Shown: positions 1 through 8,370 of the stretch, in pieces
How positions within the stretch are numbered: the first letter of the stretch is position 1
Layout of the letters: each line of letters opens with the position of its first letter
Source: Zeimonas sp964538505
Lineage (GTDB): Bacteria; Pseudomonadota; Gammaproteobacteria; Burkholderiales; Burkholderiaceae_E
Direction: 5' to 3'
Assembly: GCA_964538505.1 (NCBI GenBank)
Contig: CAZIDY010000016.1
Coordinates: 1 to 64,000, forward strand
DNA: 64,000 bases
Position numbers and translations under genes: made by a program
The notes under the pieces: model-generated
Database searches by the model: none
Told to the model about the DNA's origin: nothing
Seen by the model: the letters and a program-made list of their open reading frames with translations, nothing else

Positions 1-249
1 CACATCAACGGCCTCGCGCGCAAGGGCGTGACGGTGATGGTCACCACCCATTTCATGGACGAAGCCGAGTATTGCGACCGGGTTGCGATGCTGTACCGCG
101 CCCGGTTGATCGCACTCGATACGCCCGATGCGCTCAAGCGCGACGCGATGAGCGAGGCCCGTCCCGATCCGACGATGGAAGACGCCTTCATCCATCTGGT
201 GGAATCCGCCGACCTGGCCGATGAGGCCCGCGACAGGGTGGCGGCATGA
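1..249 (+). CDS. ABC exporter ATP-binding subunit, C-terminal fragment (cut by window edge)
   Basis: The reading frame is open from base 1 and ends at a TGA overlapping the next start (ATGA). The visible part is the C-terminal end of an ABC ATPase: a beta-strand GVTVMVTT followed by the H-loop histidine and HFMDEAEYCDR, the form typical of ABC-2 type (drug, polymer or Nod-factor) exporters, then the usual variable tail. Walker A, Walker B and the signature motif lie outside the window. It is translationally coupled to two ABC-2 permeases and so supplies ATP hydrolysis for that exporter at the inner membrane. The substrate cannot be inferred. Confidence 0.9.
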   Translation, partial: HINGLARKGVTVMVTTHFMDEAEYCDRVAMLYRARLIALDTPDALKRDAMSEARPDPTMEDAFIHLVESADLADEARDRVAA

Positions 250-1418
250 CGAACTCGACGAGCCAGCGCCCGGCCGGGCGGGTGCCGATCGGCGACATGC
301 GCCGCTTCGATCCGCAGCGTCTGCTGGCACTGGTACGCAAGGAAAGCCTGCAGGCGATGCGCGATCCGTCCACGTTGCTGATCGCCTTCGTGCTGCCGGT
401 GGTGCTGCTGTTCCTGTTTGCTTATGCGGTGTCGTTGGACGTGCGCGGCGTGCGCATCGGCGTCGTGCAGGAATCGCAATCTGCTTCGGCGAACGCGCTG
501 GCCGCCGCCTTTGCCGGCACCCGCTATCTGGACGTGACCTTTGCGCACGACCGGCGCGAGGTGGCCGATCAGGTCGTATCGGGCAGGCTGCGCGGCTTCG
601 TGGTGATTCCGCAGGATTTCGAACGCCGGATCGTCGAGCGCGATGGACGGCCATTGATCCAGGCCATCACCGACGGCTCGCAGCCCAATACCGCCAACTA
701 CGTTGCCAACTACACGCAGGGTGTCGTGCAGACCTGGCGTGCCGGGCTCGACGCCGGGGCGCCGTCCGCGGCCGTGGCGCTCGAGCCGCGCTACTGGTTC
801 AACGCCGAGCTGGAGAGCCGCCGCGCGCTCGTGCCCGGCGCGATCGCCATCGTCATGACCATCATCGGCACGATGCTCACCGCACTGGTGGTCGCGCGCG
901 AATGGGAACGGGGAACGATGGAGGCGGTGTTGTCCACGCCTGCTTCGGTCGTCGAAATCCTCGTCGGCAAGCTGCTGCCGTACTTCGCGCTGGGCATGCT
1001 GTCCACCCTCGGCGCTGCCGCGCTGGCGGTGTTCGTGTTCGACGTGCCGCTGCGCGGATCACTGGGCGCGCTGTTGCTGCTCTCGGCGGTGTTCATGGTG
1101 CCCGCACTCGGCCAGGGCCTGCTGATCTCCTCCGTCACGCGCAACCAGTTCCTGGCGGCGCAGATCGCGCTGTTCTCCGGCTTCCTGCCGGCGTTCATGC
1201 TGTCGGGCTTCCTCTACGAGATCGAGGTCATGCCTGCGCCGATCCGGGTCATCACCTGGTTCGTTCCCGCACGTTATTTCGTCACTTCGCTGAAGACGGT
1301 ATTCCTGGCCGGCGACATCTGGGCGGTCTTCCTGCCGAATCTGCTGGCGATGGCGGCAACCGGCATCGTGTTCCTCGTGCTGGCCAAGCGCGTCACACGC
1401 AAGAACCTGCAGGCGTGA
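246..1418 (+). CDS. ABC-2 type permease (first subunit of a YbhFSR-like exporter)
   Basis: A 390-residue inner-membrane protein of the ABC-2 permease family. It has the family layout: a short cytoplasmic N-terminus (LALVRKESLQAMRDPSTLL), a first membrane helix at about residues 44-64, a large periplasmic domain to about residue 195, and five further helices between about 200 and 385. The motif EWERGTMEAVLSTP after helix 2 is the coupling-helix region that contacts the ATPase. The start overlaps the stop of the ATPase gene by ATGA, and the second permease begins 3 bases after the stop. The two permeases probably form a heterodimeric pore. Confidence 0.93.
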   Translation: MTNSTSQRPAGRVPIGDMRRFDPQRLLALVRKESLQAMRDPSTLLIAFVLPVVLLFLFAYAVSLDVRGVRIGVVQESQSASANALAAAFAGTRYLDVTFAHDRREVADQVVSGRLRGFVVIPQDFERRIVERDGRPLIQAITDGSQPNTANYVANYTQGVVQTWRAGLDAGAPSAAVALEPRYWFNAELESRRALVPGAIAIVMTIIGTMLTALVVAREWERGTMEAVLSTPASVVEILVGKLLPYFALGMLSTLGAAALAVFVFDVPLRGSLGALLLLSAVFMVPALGQGLLISSVTRNQFLAAQIALFSGFLPAFMLSGFLYEIEVMPAPIRVITWFVPARYFVTSLKTVFLAGDIWAVFLPNLLAMAATGIVFLVLAKRVTRKNLQA

Positions 1419-1421
1419 GCC

Positions 1422-2546
1422 ATGTCGGAACGATCCAGCCACTTTGCCCTCATCCGGTTGCGTGCCCAGTTCATCAAGGAAGTGCTCAGCATCCTGCGCG
1501 ATCCAAGAAGTCGGATGGTGGTGTTCGTGCCCCCTTTGCTGCAACTGCTGGTGTTCGCCTTCGCCGCCACGCTCGAAGTCCGCAATGTCGATATCGCCGT
1601 ACACAACCAGGATGCGGGTCGCTGGTCGCACGAGTTGATTGCCCGCCTGGACAGCGCAGGGTTCATCGACGAGGTCCGCTACGTGACCAGCGACCGCGAA
1701 TTGCGCGGATTGATCGACCAGGGAAAGGTGATCGCCGCGCTCGACATTCCGGCTGACTTCTCCCGCGCCATCGCGGCGGGCGCCAGCGGCCACGTACAGG
1801 TGCTGGTCGACGGCCGACGCAGCAATTCGGGCCAGATCACCGTCGGCTATCTGTCCGCCATTGCCGCCGACGTGAGCGCCGAGGTCGACGTCGAAGCCAC
1901 GCCGGCGACACCGGTGGTGGTGCGCAACTGGTTCAATCCCAACCTGGTCTACCGCTGGTTCATCGTGCCCGGGCTGAGCGGCATCCTGGCGCTGTTCAGC
2001 GCTCTCATGATCACCTCGCTGTCGATCGCCCGCGAGCGCGAGCTGGGCACCTTCGACCAGTTGCTGGTTTCGCCCACCTCGACGCCCGAGATCATCATCT
2101 CCAAGTCGGTGCCGGCACTGGCCATCGGCACGCTGCTCGGCTCGATGATGATCGCCGCCGGGATCGTGTTGTTCCGGATCCCGTTCAGCGGCTCTTTCGG
2201 GCTGCTTCTGGTCAGCCTGGTGCTGTTCATCCTCTCGGTGGTGGGCATAGGCCTGATGATCTCGGCGGTCAGTGCGACCCAGCAGCAGGCGATTCTCGGC
2301 GCGTTTGCTGTCGGCGTACCGGCGGTACTGATGTCGGGTTTCGCCACGCCGGTGGAGAACATGCCGACGCTGCTCCAATGGCTCGCCCAGGCCATTCCGC
2401 TCACCCATTTCCTGATCATCGTCCAGGGCAGCTTCCTCAAGGCGCTGCCGCTCGGCGACATCCTCGCGAGCCTCTGGCCGTTGGCGGTCATCGCGATGGT
2501 GTCGCTCACGATGGCGACCGTTTTCGTCCGGGGGCGTCTGCAATGA
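1422..2546 (+). CDS. ABC-2 type permease (second subunit)
   Basis: A 374-residue paralogue of the preceding permease with the same architecture: N-terminal segment LRAQFIKEVLSILRDPRSR, helix 1 near residues 30-48, a periplasmic domain to about residue 180, then a five-helix C-terminal block containing the coupling motif ARERELGTFDQLLVSPTS. It starts 3 bases after the previous gene and its stop overlaps the start of the outer-membrane factor gene (ATGA). Together with the ATPase it forms the inner-membrane part of a tripartite exporter. The periplasmic adaptor (HlyD type) is not between these genes and may lie upstream of the window. Confidence 0.93.
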   Translation: MSERSSHFALIRLRAQFIKEVLSILRDPRSRMVVFVPPLLQLLVFAFAATLEVRNVDIAVHNQDAGRWSHELIARLDSAGFIDEVRYVTSDRELRGLIDQGKVIAALDIPADFSRAIAAGASGHVQVLVDGRRSNSGQITVGYLSAIAADVSAEVDVEATPATPVVVRNWFNPNLVYRWFIVPGLSGILALFSALMITSLSIARERELGTFDQLLVSPTSTPEIIISKSVPALAIGTLLGSMMIAAGIVLFRIPFSGSFGLLLVSLVLFILSVVGIGLMISAVSATQQQAILGAFAVGVPAVLMSGFATPVENMPTLLQWLAQAIPLTHFLIIVQGSFLKALPLGDILASLWPLAVIAMVSLTMATVFVRGRLQ

Positions 2547-4078
2547 CCGGTACCGATCCCATTGAAATCCCTGCCGCCGCTGCATCGTATCGATTGGGCC
2601 GAGGAGTGCGCCCCGTTGCACTGCTGCTGGGCAGCGCCCTGCTGACGGCCTGCGCCGCGGTCGGTCCCGACTATCGCGCACCGCCCCCGGTCGCCACGGG
2701 AAGCGGTTGGACGCAGCCGGTCGAATCCGCCGAGTCGGTCGATCTCGCGCATTGGTGGTCGACGCTCGGCGACCCGGTGCTCGAGCGACTGATCGACACC
2801 GCGCTGGGCCGAAACCTCGACCTGCGCCTGGCCTCCGCACGCATCGACGAGGCACGCGCACTGCGCGATCGCGTCGCGGGTGATCAGGCGCCAGCCGTCA
2901 ACGCCGGTGCCAGCGTCAACCGGCGACGGCAAAGCGAGAACGGCCCCTTGCCGATCGGGTCCATTCCCGGGCTCGACGCCACGCAGACGATCCATGACGC
3001 CGGCTTCGATGCGGCCTGGGAGGCCGATCTGTTCGGTGGGAAGCGCCGTGCACTCGAGGGTGCCGACGCACGACTGCAGGCAAGCGAAGTCGAGGGACAG
3101 GGCGCACGCATGCGAATCGTCGCCGAGGTCGCGCGCGCCTGGTTTACGGTCGTGGGCGTCGCAGACGAACTGCGCACGCAGCAGGCGATGCTGCAGACGC
3201 TGCAGCACACGGTCGACCTCGTTCGCCAGCGCGCGGAACTGGGCGATGTTTCCGCTGCAGACGTGGAAACGGCGCAAGCGCAATGGGCCGCCGCCAACGC
3301 CGCGCTGCCCGATCTCCGGGCTCGCCGGCGCGCCGCGGTGTTGAGTCTCGGCGTGCTGCTGGGCGCACCGCCCGAACAGGAACTGGCGCTGCTCGATACC
3401 GCACCATCGTCGCTCGAACTGCGGGCGTTGCCGGTGGGCGAGCGAGCCGACCTGTTGCGTCGCCGCCCCGATGTGCTTGTCGCCGAACGGCAACTGGCCG
3501 CCCGCACGGCCGACATTGGAGTGGCCACCGCCGAGCTCTTTCCGAAGTTGTCGATCGGCGCCGGCGGCGGCTTCCAGGCTCTGCGCACCGGTAACTGGTT
3601 CGACGCCTCCAGTACGCGCTTTTCCATCCTGCCGATGATTTCCTGGCGACTGTTCGATGGGGGTCGCGTGCGCGCCGAGATCCGCGTGCGCGAAGCAGCC
3701 GAGCGGCAAGCCGCACTGGGCTATGAACAAGCGGTACTGGCGGCGCTGGGCGATGCCGAACGTGCGCTGGGCGACTATCACGCGAGCCTGGACTCGCTGC
3801 AGCGGCGCCAGACGGCGTTGGACGCCACGCGTCGCAGTCATGGTCATGCCAGGGCGCGCTTTGCCGCCGGTGACATCGCGCTCGTCGAACTGCTCGCCGC
3901 CGAGCACCTGCTGCACGAGGCGGAGACCTCGAGTGCCCGCGCCCGCACCGCTGCAGCCGTGCAGCTGGTCGCGCTGTACAAGGCGCTTGGCGGCGGCTGG
4001 GATGCGCCCGCTGCCGCCAGCGTCGTCCCCGCCGCAAGAGTCCCCGTCCCAGGAGCCTTTGCGACGTTACACCCGTAG
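2543..4078 (+). CDS. outer-membrane efflux lipoprotein, NodT/TolC family
   Basis: A 511-residue outer-membrane factor. The ATG at 2543 overlaps the permease stop (ATGA), which favours it over an in-frame ATG inside the permease gene. The N-terminus ends in a lipobox (LLTACAAVGPDYRAP), the classic start of NodT-type proteins, followed by WWSTLGDPVLERLID and two OEP repeats rich in coiled-coil helices (about residues 70-280 and 285-490). LLRRRPDVLVAERQL and a C-terminal LYKALGGGWD are family hallmarks. It provides the outer-membrane channel for the ABC-2 exporter encoded just upstream. Confidence 0.94.
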   Translation: MTGTDPIEIPAAAASYRLGRGVRPVALLLGSALLTACAAVGPDYRAPPPVATGSGWTQPVESAESVDLAHWWSTLGDPVLERLIDTALGRNLDLRLASARIDEARALRDRVAGDQAPAVNAGASVNRRRQSENGPLPIGSIPGLDATQTIHDAGFDAAWEADLFGGKRRALEGADARLQASEVEGQGARMRIVAEVARAWFTVVGVADELRTQQAMLQTLQHTVDLVRQRAELGDVSAADVETAQAQWAAANAALPDLRARRRAAVLSLGVLLGAPPEQELALLDTAPSSLELRALPVGERADLLRRRPDVLVAERQLAARTADIGVATAELFPKLSIGAGGGFQALRTGNWFDASSTRFSILPMISWRLFDGGRVRAEIRVREAAERQAALGYEQAVLAALGDAERALGDYHASLDSLQRRQTALDATRRSHGHARARFAAGDIALVELLAAEHLLHEAETSSARARTAAAVQLVALYKALGGGWDAPAAASVVPAARVPVPGAFATLHP

Positions 4079-4112
4079 CAGGTCGTTCCCACCCACTGAA
4101 AGGAGCACCGTC

Positions 4113-4316
4113 ATGCAGATCAATGTTGGAAACCCCGAACGTGTCGTGCGCATTGTCGTCGGCCTGATTCTGCTCAGCCTGCCGTTCTGGCTCGATACGC
4201 CGTGGCGCTGGCTGGGTTTGATCGGTTTCGTGCCGCTGATCACGGGTCTTGCCGGTCGCTGTCCCGCATACCGGCTACTCGGTCGCAACAGCTGTCCGGT
4301 ACGTGAGCCGAAGTGA
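4113..4316 (+). CDS. DUF2892 (YgaP-like) small inner-membrane protein
   Basis: A 67-residue protein preceded by a good ribosome-binding site (AAGGAG, 4100-4105). It opens with MQINVGNPERVVRIVVG, typical of the DUF2892 family, and has two short hydrophobic hairpin helices (about residues 11-26 and 33-47) followed by a cysteine-containing tail (GRCPAYRLLGRNSC). In E. coli YgaP this domain anchors a rhodanese; here it stands alone, as in many betaproteobacteria. A direct role is unknown. Its stop overlaps the first codon of the lpxR remnant. Confidence 0.85.
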   Translation: MQINVGNPERVVRIVVGLILLSLPFWLDTPWRWLGLIGFVPLITGLAGRCPAYRLLGRNSCPVREPK

Positions 4317-5122
4317 ATCGCAAACTGCGTCGCCGTGAGCAGGGTTATATCTGGCAAAGCGCGAGCGCGGAATCCGCTACGCAGAACGTAGTGATGCGCA
4401 TCGGACAGGCCATGTACACGCCCGAGGACAGGAACCGCACCGATCTGATTCGCGACGATCGCCCTTATGCCGGGCTGCTCTATCTGGGGCTGGCGTGGAA
4501 CCGGCGCATCCACGCACGGGGAGCTGGGCACGAGATGCTCGACACCCGCGAGTTGACACTCGGCGTCATCGGACCATGGTCGCTGGCCGAACGATCACAG
4601 GACCTGGTGCACGAGCTGCGCGGCTTCGAAAGCTTCCGCGGCTGGGACAATCAGTTGCACAACGAGCCCGCATTCCAGCTTGCGATGGAGCGCAAATTCA
4701 AGCCCTGGCAGGGGGCGCCGTCCGTCCGGGCTGGGGACAGGACGCGATCGGCAGCTACGCGGTGCGCGTGGGCAACATCGAGACCTCCGCCAGCACGGGC
4801 CTCGAACTGCGCGTGGGCTGGAACATCGCGAACGACTTCGGCAGCTATGCGATCCGTCCCGGCGGCGAGAATCGGCCGCCTTCGTCGGCGGCCGGTCTGC
4901 GTAGTACGCAACCGCAATCCATTGGTGCACCCCGACCCGGCGCTCACCTGTTTGCCAATGTGGAAGCCAAAGCCGTCGCCTGGGATTTCTCGCTCGATGG
5001 GAACCTGTTTCGCTCCAGCCATCGCGTCAGCCGTCGCCCGTGGGTGGCGCAGGCGGCGCGAATTCGACGAGCAGGTCGGCCACCATGCCTTCGGGTCGGT
5101 CGCCTTGAGCGTGGAGTTTTGA
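4313..5122 (+). pseudogene. lpxR: degraded lipid A 3'-O-deacylase (LpxR, DUF2219) gene
   Basis: Reading one frame from 4313 gives recognisable LpxR sequence (IGQAMYTPEDR, DDRPYAGLLYLGLAW, LHNEPAFQLAME) up to about 4710. The family sequence then continues in another frame (AVRVGNIETSASTGLELRVGW, SLDGNLFRSSHRV) to about 5045. The last 20 residues (REFDEQVGHHAFGSVALSVEF region) are back in the first frame after a loss of roughly 15-20 codons. The N-terminal signal peptide and the first strands with the TDRWYTNG-type motif are absent, because the homology begins almost at the stop of the upstream gene. A run of five G at 4710-4714 is a likely slippage site. At least three lesions make function very unlikely. 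LpxR normally removes acyl chains from lipid A in the outer membrane. Confidence 0.8.
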
Positions 5123-5158
5123 CTCTTGATCACTACCGTCGCATCAGGAGGGAATGTC

Positions 5159-5767
5159 GTGACGAGAAACGAGACGAGAGGCCATCCGGTCAATCCGGAA
5201 AACCCGTTCGTGGCGCAGTGGCTCGAGACGACTCGCAGCTATCTGTTCGCGCAGCAGCAGGCTTCGGGCACCAGCAACAATGCGGCGGAAGCGCCGTTCG
5301 CATCGGAAGTGGAAAGCCACGGCGCCCAGGCGCGCGGCATCGCCCGCGTGCGTGGCCGGCTCCTGCGCCTCACGATGCGCCGACCCGTGGATGATCCTGA
5401 TCCCGTACGGGAACTGGAACGGATCTTTCAATCACTGGTCTCGTTCATTGCCCGAAACCCCGATGTGCCGTCCCGCATGCTTCGATGGTCCGCGCGAAGC
5501 GGTCATCGGCGTATCCGACGGCGCGTGCAGATGGTCGTCGATCAGTTCGTCGCACGAATCTCGTTCATCATCCAGCGTGCACAGGCACAGGCTCGCATCC
5601 GTCCCGATGTCGAACCGCAAACCGCGGCGGTGCTCTTCGTTGACATCGCGCAGAGCCTGGTGCTGCGCTTGTTCGCGGGGTTCCTGCCACGCGAGCAACT
5701 GCACGACGAAGCGAATCGCCTGTTGCAGTTGTACCTGACCGGCATGCGCAGTGCGCGGCTCGAATGA
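5159..5767 (+). CDS. TetR-type C-terminal ligand-domain protein lacking the DNA-binding domain
   Basis: A 202-residue protein. I chose the GTG at 5159 because AGGAGGG (5146-5152) sits 6 bases upstream; a weaker in-frame ATG exists at 5126. From about residue 80 it resembles the ligand/dimerisation domain of the TetR gene that follows: both have LERIF-like and NP-P segments, RPD followed by TAA-LF, a hydrophobic Q-LV-R helix and a terminal L-G. The first 75 residues contain no helix-turn-helix. It could be a degenerate regulator, or a helix-turn-helix-free partner that dimerises with the neighbouring regulator. The stop overlaps an in-frame ATG of the next gene (ATGA), which indicates a common transcript. 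Confidence 0.6.
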   Translation: MTRNETRGHPVNPENPFVAQWLETTRSYLFAQQQASGTSNNAAEAPFASEVESHGAQARGIARVRGRLLRLTMRRPVDDPDPVRELERIFQSLVSFIARNPDVPSRMLRWSARSGHRRIRRRVQMVVDQFVARISFIIQRAQAQARIRPDVEPQTAAVLFVDIAQSLVLRLFAGFLPREQLHDEANRLLQLYLTGMRSARLE

Positions 5768-5853
5768 CAGGTTCTCCTGGCCCGAGCCAGACGCGTATGG
5801 AAACGATCACGCCGGGCGTCGAGCACCCGGAATTCATGAGGGTGACGTATACG

Positions 5854-6453
5854 ATGAAAACACCGGCCAGGCAGCGGTTGAGCACCGAGGAGCGACAGGA
5901 CGAGATCGTGAAGGCGGCCGTCGATCTGGCCGCCACGCAAGGGATGGACAACGTCACCACGCAGGGAATCGCCGATGCCATCGGCGTGACGCAAGGGGCG
6001 ATCTTCCGCCACTTCCCCACCAAGGACACGATATGGATCGCCGTCGTGCATTGGGTTCGTGCGCGCCTTTTGAGCGTCATCGACCGCGCAGCCAGCCAGG
6101 CCAGTGATCCCCTGGACGCCGTAAGGCGGATCTTCTTCGCGCACGTCGCGTTCGCCGAGAAGAATCCCGCATTGCCACGCCTGCTGCTGACGACCAATCC
6201 GCAGCTCAAGCGCCTGACGCGGGAACTCCTCGATGGCTACGAGGCGAAGCTGGCCAGTCTGCTGGCAGACGCCAGGGCGCTCGGACTCGTACGCCCCGAC
6301 CTCGACGAGGAAGCAGCGGCGACCCTGTTCATCGGAATCATCCAGGGACTGGTGATCCGCTTCCTGGTCATGGGGCCACGCAAGTCCTTGTCGGAAGAGG
6401 CGAAACGGTTGTTTCCGATTTTTCTGGCGGGTATCGGGGCAAGCGAGCCGTAG
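5854..6453 (+). CDS. TetR/AcrR family transcriptional regulator
   Basis: A standard-size TetR regulator of 199 residues if started at 5854, where GAGGGTGA (5838-5845) can serve as a ribosome-binding site. In-frame ATGs at 5764 and 5797 would add 30 or 19 residues, and the first overlaps the preceding stop. The N-terminal helix-turn-helix spans about residues 12-58 with the recognition region VTTQGIADAIGVTQGAIFRHF. The C-terminal domain is helical and ligand binding. Its recognition helix is nearly identical to that of the TetR encoded at 19170, so both may bind related operators. The nearby ABC-2 exporter is the obvious candidate target. Confidence 0.88.
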   Translation: MKTPARQRLSTEERQDEIVKAAVDLAATQGMDNVTTQGIADAIGVTQGAIFRHFPTKDTIWIAVVHWVRARLLSVIDRAASQASDPLDAVRRIFFAHVAFAEKNPALPRLLLTTNPQLKRLTRELLDGYEAKLASLLADARALGLVRPDLDEEAAATLFIGIIQGLVIRFLVMGPRKSLSEEAKRLFPIFLAGIGASEP

Positions 6454-6536
6454 GCTGCGACGCCGAAGGGCGAGACCCGCGTCTTCCGACCCGACTCCCC
6501 GCTGGGGCCACCGAGGAACACGCGCATCCTGGCTGA

Positions 6537-6575
6537 TCCTACTGGAAGGACTGGCAGAAGAGGAACCGATCATGA
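6537..6575 (+). pseudogene. C-terminal stub of a RelE/HigB-type toxin
   Basis: Codons 6540-6575 read YWKDWQKRNRS and then a TGA overlapping the antitoxin ATG (ATGA). That arrangement and an aromatic/basic end of this kind are typical of the RelE/ParE-type killer protein encoded immediately before this class of antitoxin. Upstream the same frame is closed by a stop at 6534-6536, and the 118-base gap after the TetR gene is too short for a toxin of about 95 residues. I therefore read it as a truncated toxin. The match is short, so the call is tentative. Confidence 0.4.
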
Positions 6576-6886
6576 ATCACGCATCGCGCCCTCACGACGA
6601 AGCCGTCGTCGAACTGTTGCGGGACGACCCGCAGTTCGCCGAGGCCTACCTCTCTGCGGCGCTCGCCGAAGCCGACGAGCCAGGCGGGCGAGAGGCGCTG
6701 CTTGCAGCGCTGCGCCAGATCGCGGAAGCGCAGGGCATGGCGCAGGTTGCCGAACGAGCCGGACTCCCTCGTGAAAGCATGTACCGAGTGCTTTCCCCGA
6801 AGGGCAATCCGCGACTCGAGACCTTGCTGGCCGTCGTTGCGGCGCTGGGGCTACGCCTTGATGTGAGAAGCGCGCAGCCTGCTTGA
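6572..6886 (+). CDS. HigA-like antitoxin of an addiction module (helix-turn-helix, COG3636-type)
   Basis: A 104-residue protein with an acidic helical N-terminus (DPQFAEAYLSAALAEAD) and a C-terminal XRE-type helix-turn-helix (about residues 50-95) containing GMAQVAERAGLPRESMYRVLS and GNPRLETLLAVV, the signature of addiction-module antidote proteins of this family. Such antitoxins bind their RelE-like toxin and repress their own operon. Here only a stub of the toxin remains upstream, so this is probably an orphan antitoxin. It may persist as a DNA-binding protein or be in decay. Confidence 0.82.
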   Translation: MNHASRPHDEAVVELLRDDPQFAEAYLSAALAEADEPGGREALLAALRQIAEAQGMAQVAERAGLPRESMYRVLSPKGNPRLETLLAVVAALGLRLDVRSAQPA

Positions 6887-6901
6887 TCGCCCGCGGTCCA
6901 T

Positions 6902-7021
6902 CTCGAGGTACACCGCGACACCGTCGAGCTGCGCGTGCAGGGCAGCGGCTACGGAGTTCCGCCCGAGTTGCGCCCGCGCATCTTCGAGCGCTTCTTCCCA
7001 ACGAACACGGTTCATCCCTGA
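6902..7021 (+). pseudogene. fragment of a sensor histidine kinase ATPase domain
   Basis: One frame reads VELRVQGSGYGVPPELRPRI and then FERFF before a TGA at 7019-7021. This resembles the G1 box and following segment of histidine kinases (normally VxDxGxGVPPELRxRIFERFYR), with the key DxGxG degenerated to QGSGYG. No start, H box or N box is present on this strand upstream, so it is a 39-codon remnant. It overlaps the last codons of the intact kinase gene on the opposite strand, tail to tail. An independent frame coincidence cannot be fully excluded. Confidence 0.45.
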
Positions 7022-8370
7022 GGCGCGCTGCGCTGCGCCTCCGCATCCGGGCACGGCAACAAGCCCTCCACCCGCAGCCCGCCCAGTTCCGAGCGCTCGT
7101 AGACGATCTCGCCGCCGTATTGCCCGACGATGTCGGCGACGATCGCCAGGCCGACCCCATGTCCGGGTCGGCCTTCGTCGATCCGGAATCCGGCGTCCCC
7201 GAGTCGGCCGACCAGTTCGTCAGCAACGCCCGGACCGTCGTCGTCGATGCGAAAGCGCAGCGCATCGGCACCGCCATCGCCGCCTTGCACGACCAGCCGC
7301 ACACGCGAGCGAGCCCACTTGCAGGCGTTGTCCATCAGGTTGCCGAACAGCTCGAGCATGTCCTCGCGATCGAACGGGAACCGTCGCTGCGGCACGTCGA
7401 CGTCGATCGTTACGCCACGCTCGCGATGCAGGCGCTCGAGTGCTTCGGCGAGCGCGGTCAATTCCGTGCGCACGCCGAAGCCCGACGACGAAGGGCCGCC
7501 GCCGGCCAGCCGCCTTCGCTGCAGTTCGCGATCGATGGTCGCGCGCATCGTATCGAGCTGGGTGCGAAGCGTTTCGGCGAGCGCCTCGTTGCCTTGTTCG
7601 GCCACGGCATCGGCCTCCTGACCTAGAACCGCCAGCGGCGTCTTCAGCGCGTGCGACAGATTGCTGGTTGCGTGCCGGATGCGCGCGAGTCGCCGTCCGT
7701 GGTGGTCGACGAGTCGATTGACGGCATCGAGCATCGGTTGCACCTCGAGCGGGGCTGTCGTGTCGATGGCGCGCGTATCGCCTTGCTCGAGCCTTCGACA
7801 CGCCGCTACGGCATCGTCGAGCGGCGCGAGACCGCGAATCAGCAGTTTGCGCTGCACGAACACCAACGCGACCACGGCCAGCGCGAGGCCGATCAGCAGC
7901 GTGCCGCGAAGGGCGGCGATCGCGGCGTCGATCGTCGACACGTCTTCCGCCACTTCGACGAGCCAGCCCTCTGCACCGTCCGGAAAACGCTTCCTGTAGA
8001 CCAGCAGCGACTGACCGGCCGGGCCGGCTTGACGGGCAACGCCCTGCGTAGCGGTCGGCGGCGTCGCAGCGAGGTCCGCGTCCCACAGGGAGCGCGACCG
8101 GATCGCTTGCCCGTCATGAACGATGCGGAAGTAGTGACCCGACAAAGGCAGGTCGTAGACGGTGCCGGCAGCCTCCTGCGCCGCCCGCTCGCGGTCGACG
8201 GCATCGTGCACGCGCGCGTACAGCAGATCCGCGTCGTGCTCCAGGCGCGAAAGCACGTACTGCTCGACCAGTTCCCGCGAGAAGCGCTCGAAGCCGACGG
8301 TGAGCAGCGCGACGGCGACGATCAGCAGAAGCGAAAGGCTCAGCGTCAGCCGACTGCGCAGCGACTTCAT
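7012..8370 (-). CDS. PhoQ-like sensor histidine kinase
   Basis: A 452-residue inner-membrane kinase. Transmembrane helices lie at about residues 8-26 and 155-173 and enclose a periplasmic sensor domain of about 125 residues. The phosphoacceptor is H240 in SNLSHALKTPLAVLG, the form seen in PhoQ. The ATPase domain has the N box (LFGNLMDNACKWA), G1 (DDDGPGV) and G2 (GHGVGLAIV). The ATG overlaps the stop of the response regulator gene (ATGA). It is the last gene of the cytochrome b561 - PepSY - regulator - kinase operon. The stimulus is unknown; PhoQ relatives sense divalent cations, low pH or cationic peptides. Confidence 0.93.
   Translation of the reverse strand: MKSLRSRLTLSLSLLLIVAVALLTVGFERFSRELVEQYVLSRLEHDADLLYARVHDAVDRERAAQEAAGTVYDLPLSGHYFRIVHDGQAIRSRSLWDADLAATPPTATQGVARQAGPAGQSLLVYRKRFPDGAEGWLVEVAEDVSTIDAAIAALRGTLLIGLALAVVALVFVQRKLLIRGLAPLDDAVAACRRLEQGDTRAIDTTAPLEVQPMLDAVNRLVDHHGRRLARIRHATSNLSHALKTPLAVLGQEADAVAEQGNEALAETLRTQLDTMRATIDRELQRRRLAGGGPSSSGFGVRTELTALAEALERLHRERGVTIDVDVPQRRFPFDREDMLELFGNLMDNACKWARSRVRLVVQGGDGGADALRFRIDDDGPGVADELVGRLGDAGFRIDEGRPGHGVGLAIVADIVGQYGGEIVYERSELGGLRVEGLLPCPDAEAQRSAPQG

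Noticed and set aside
2378..2542. Earlier in-frame start for the first NodT gene
   Set aside because: It would add non-homologous residues inside the permease gene; ATG 2543 overlaps the permease stop and leads directly into the lipoprotein signal.
1949..3916. 655- and 600-codon minus-strand frames opposite the first ABC exporter
   Set aside because: Low-complexity His/Arg/Gln-rich shadows of the permease and NodT genes.
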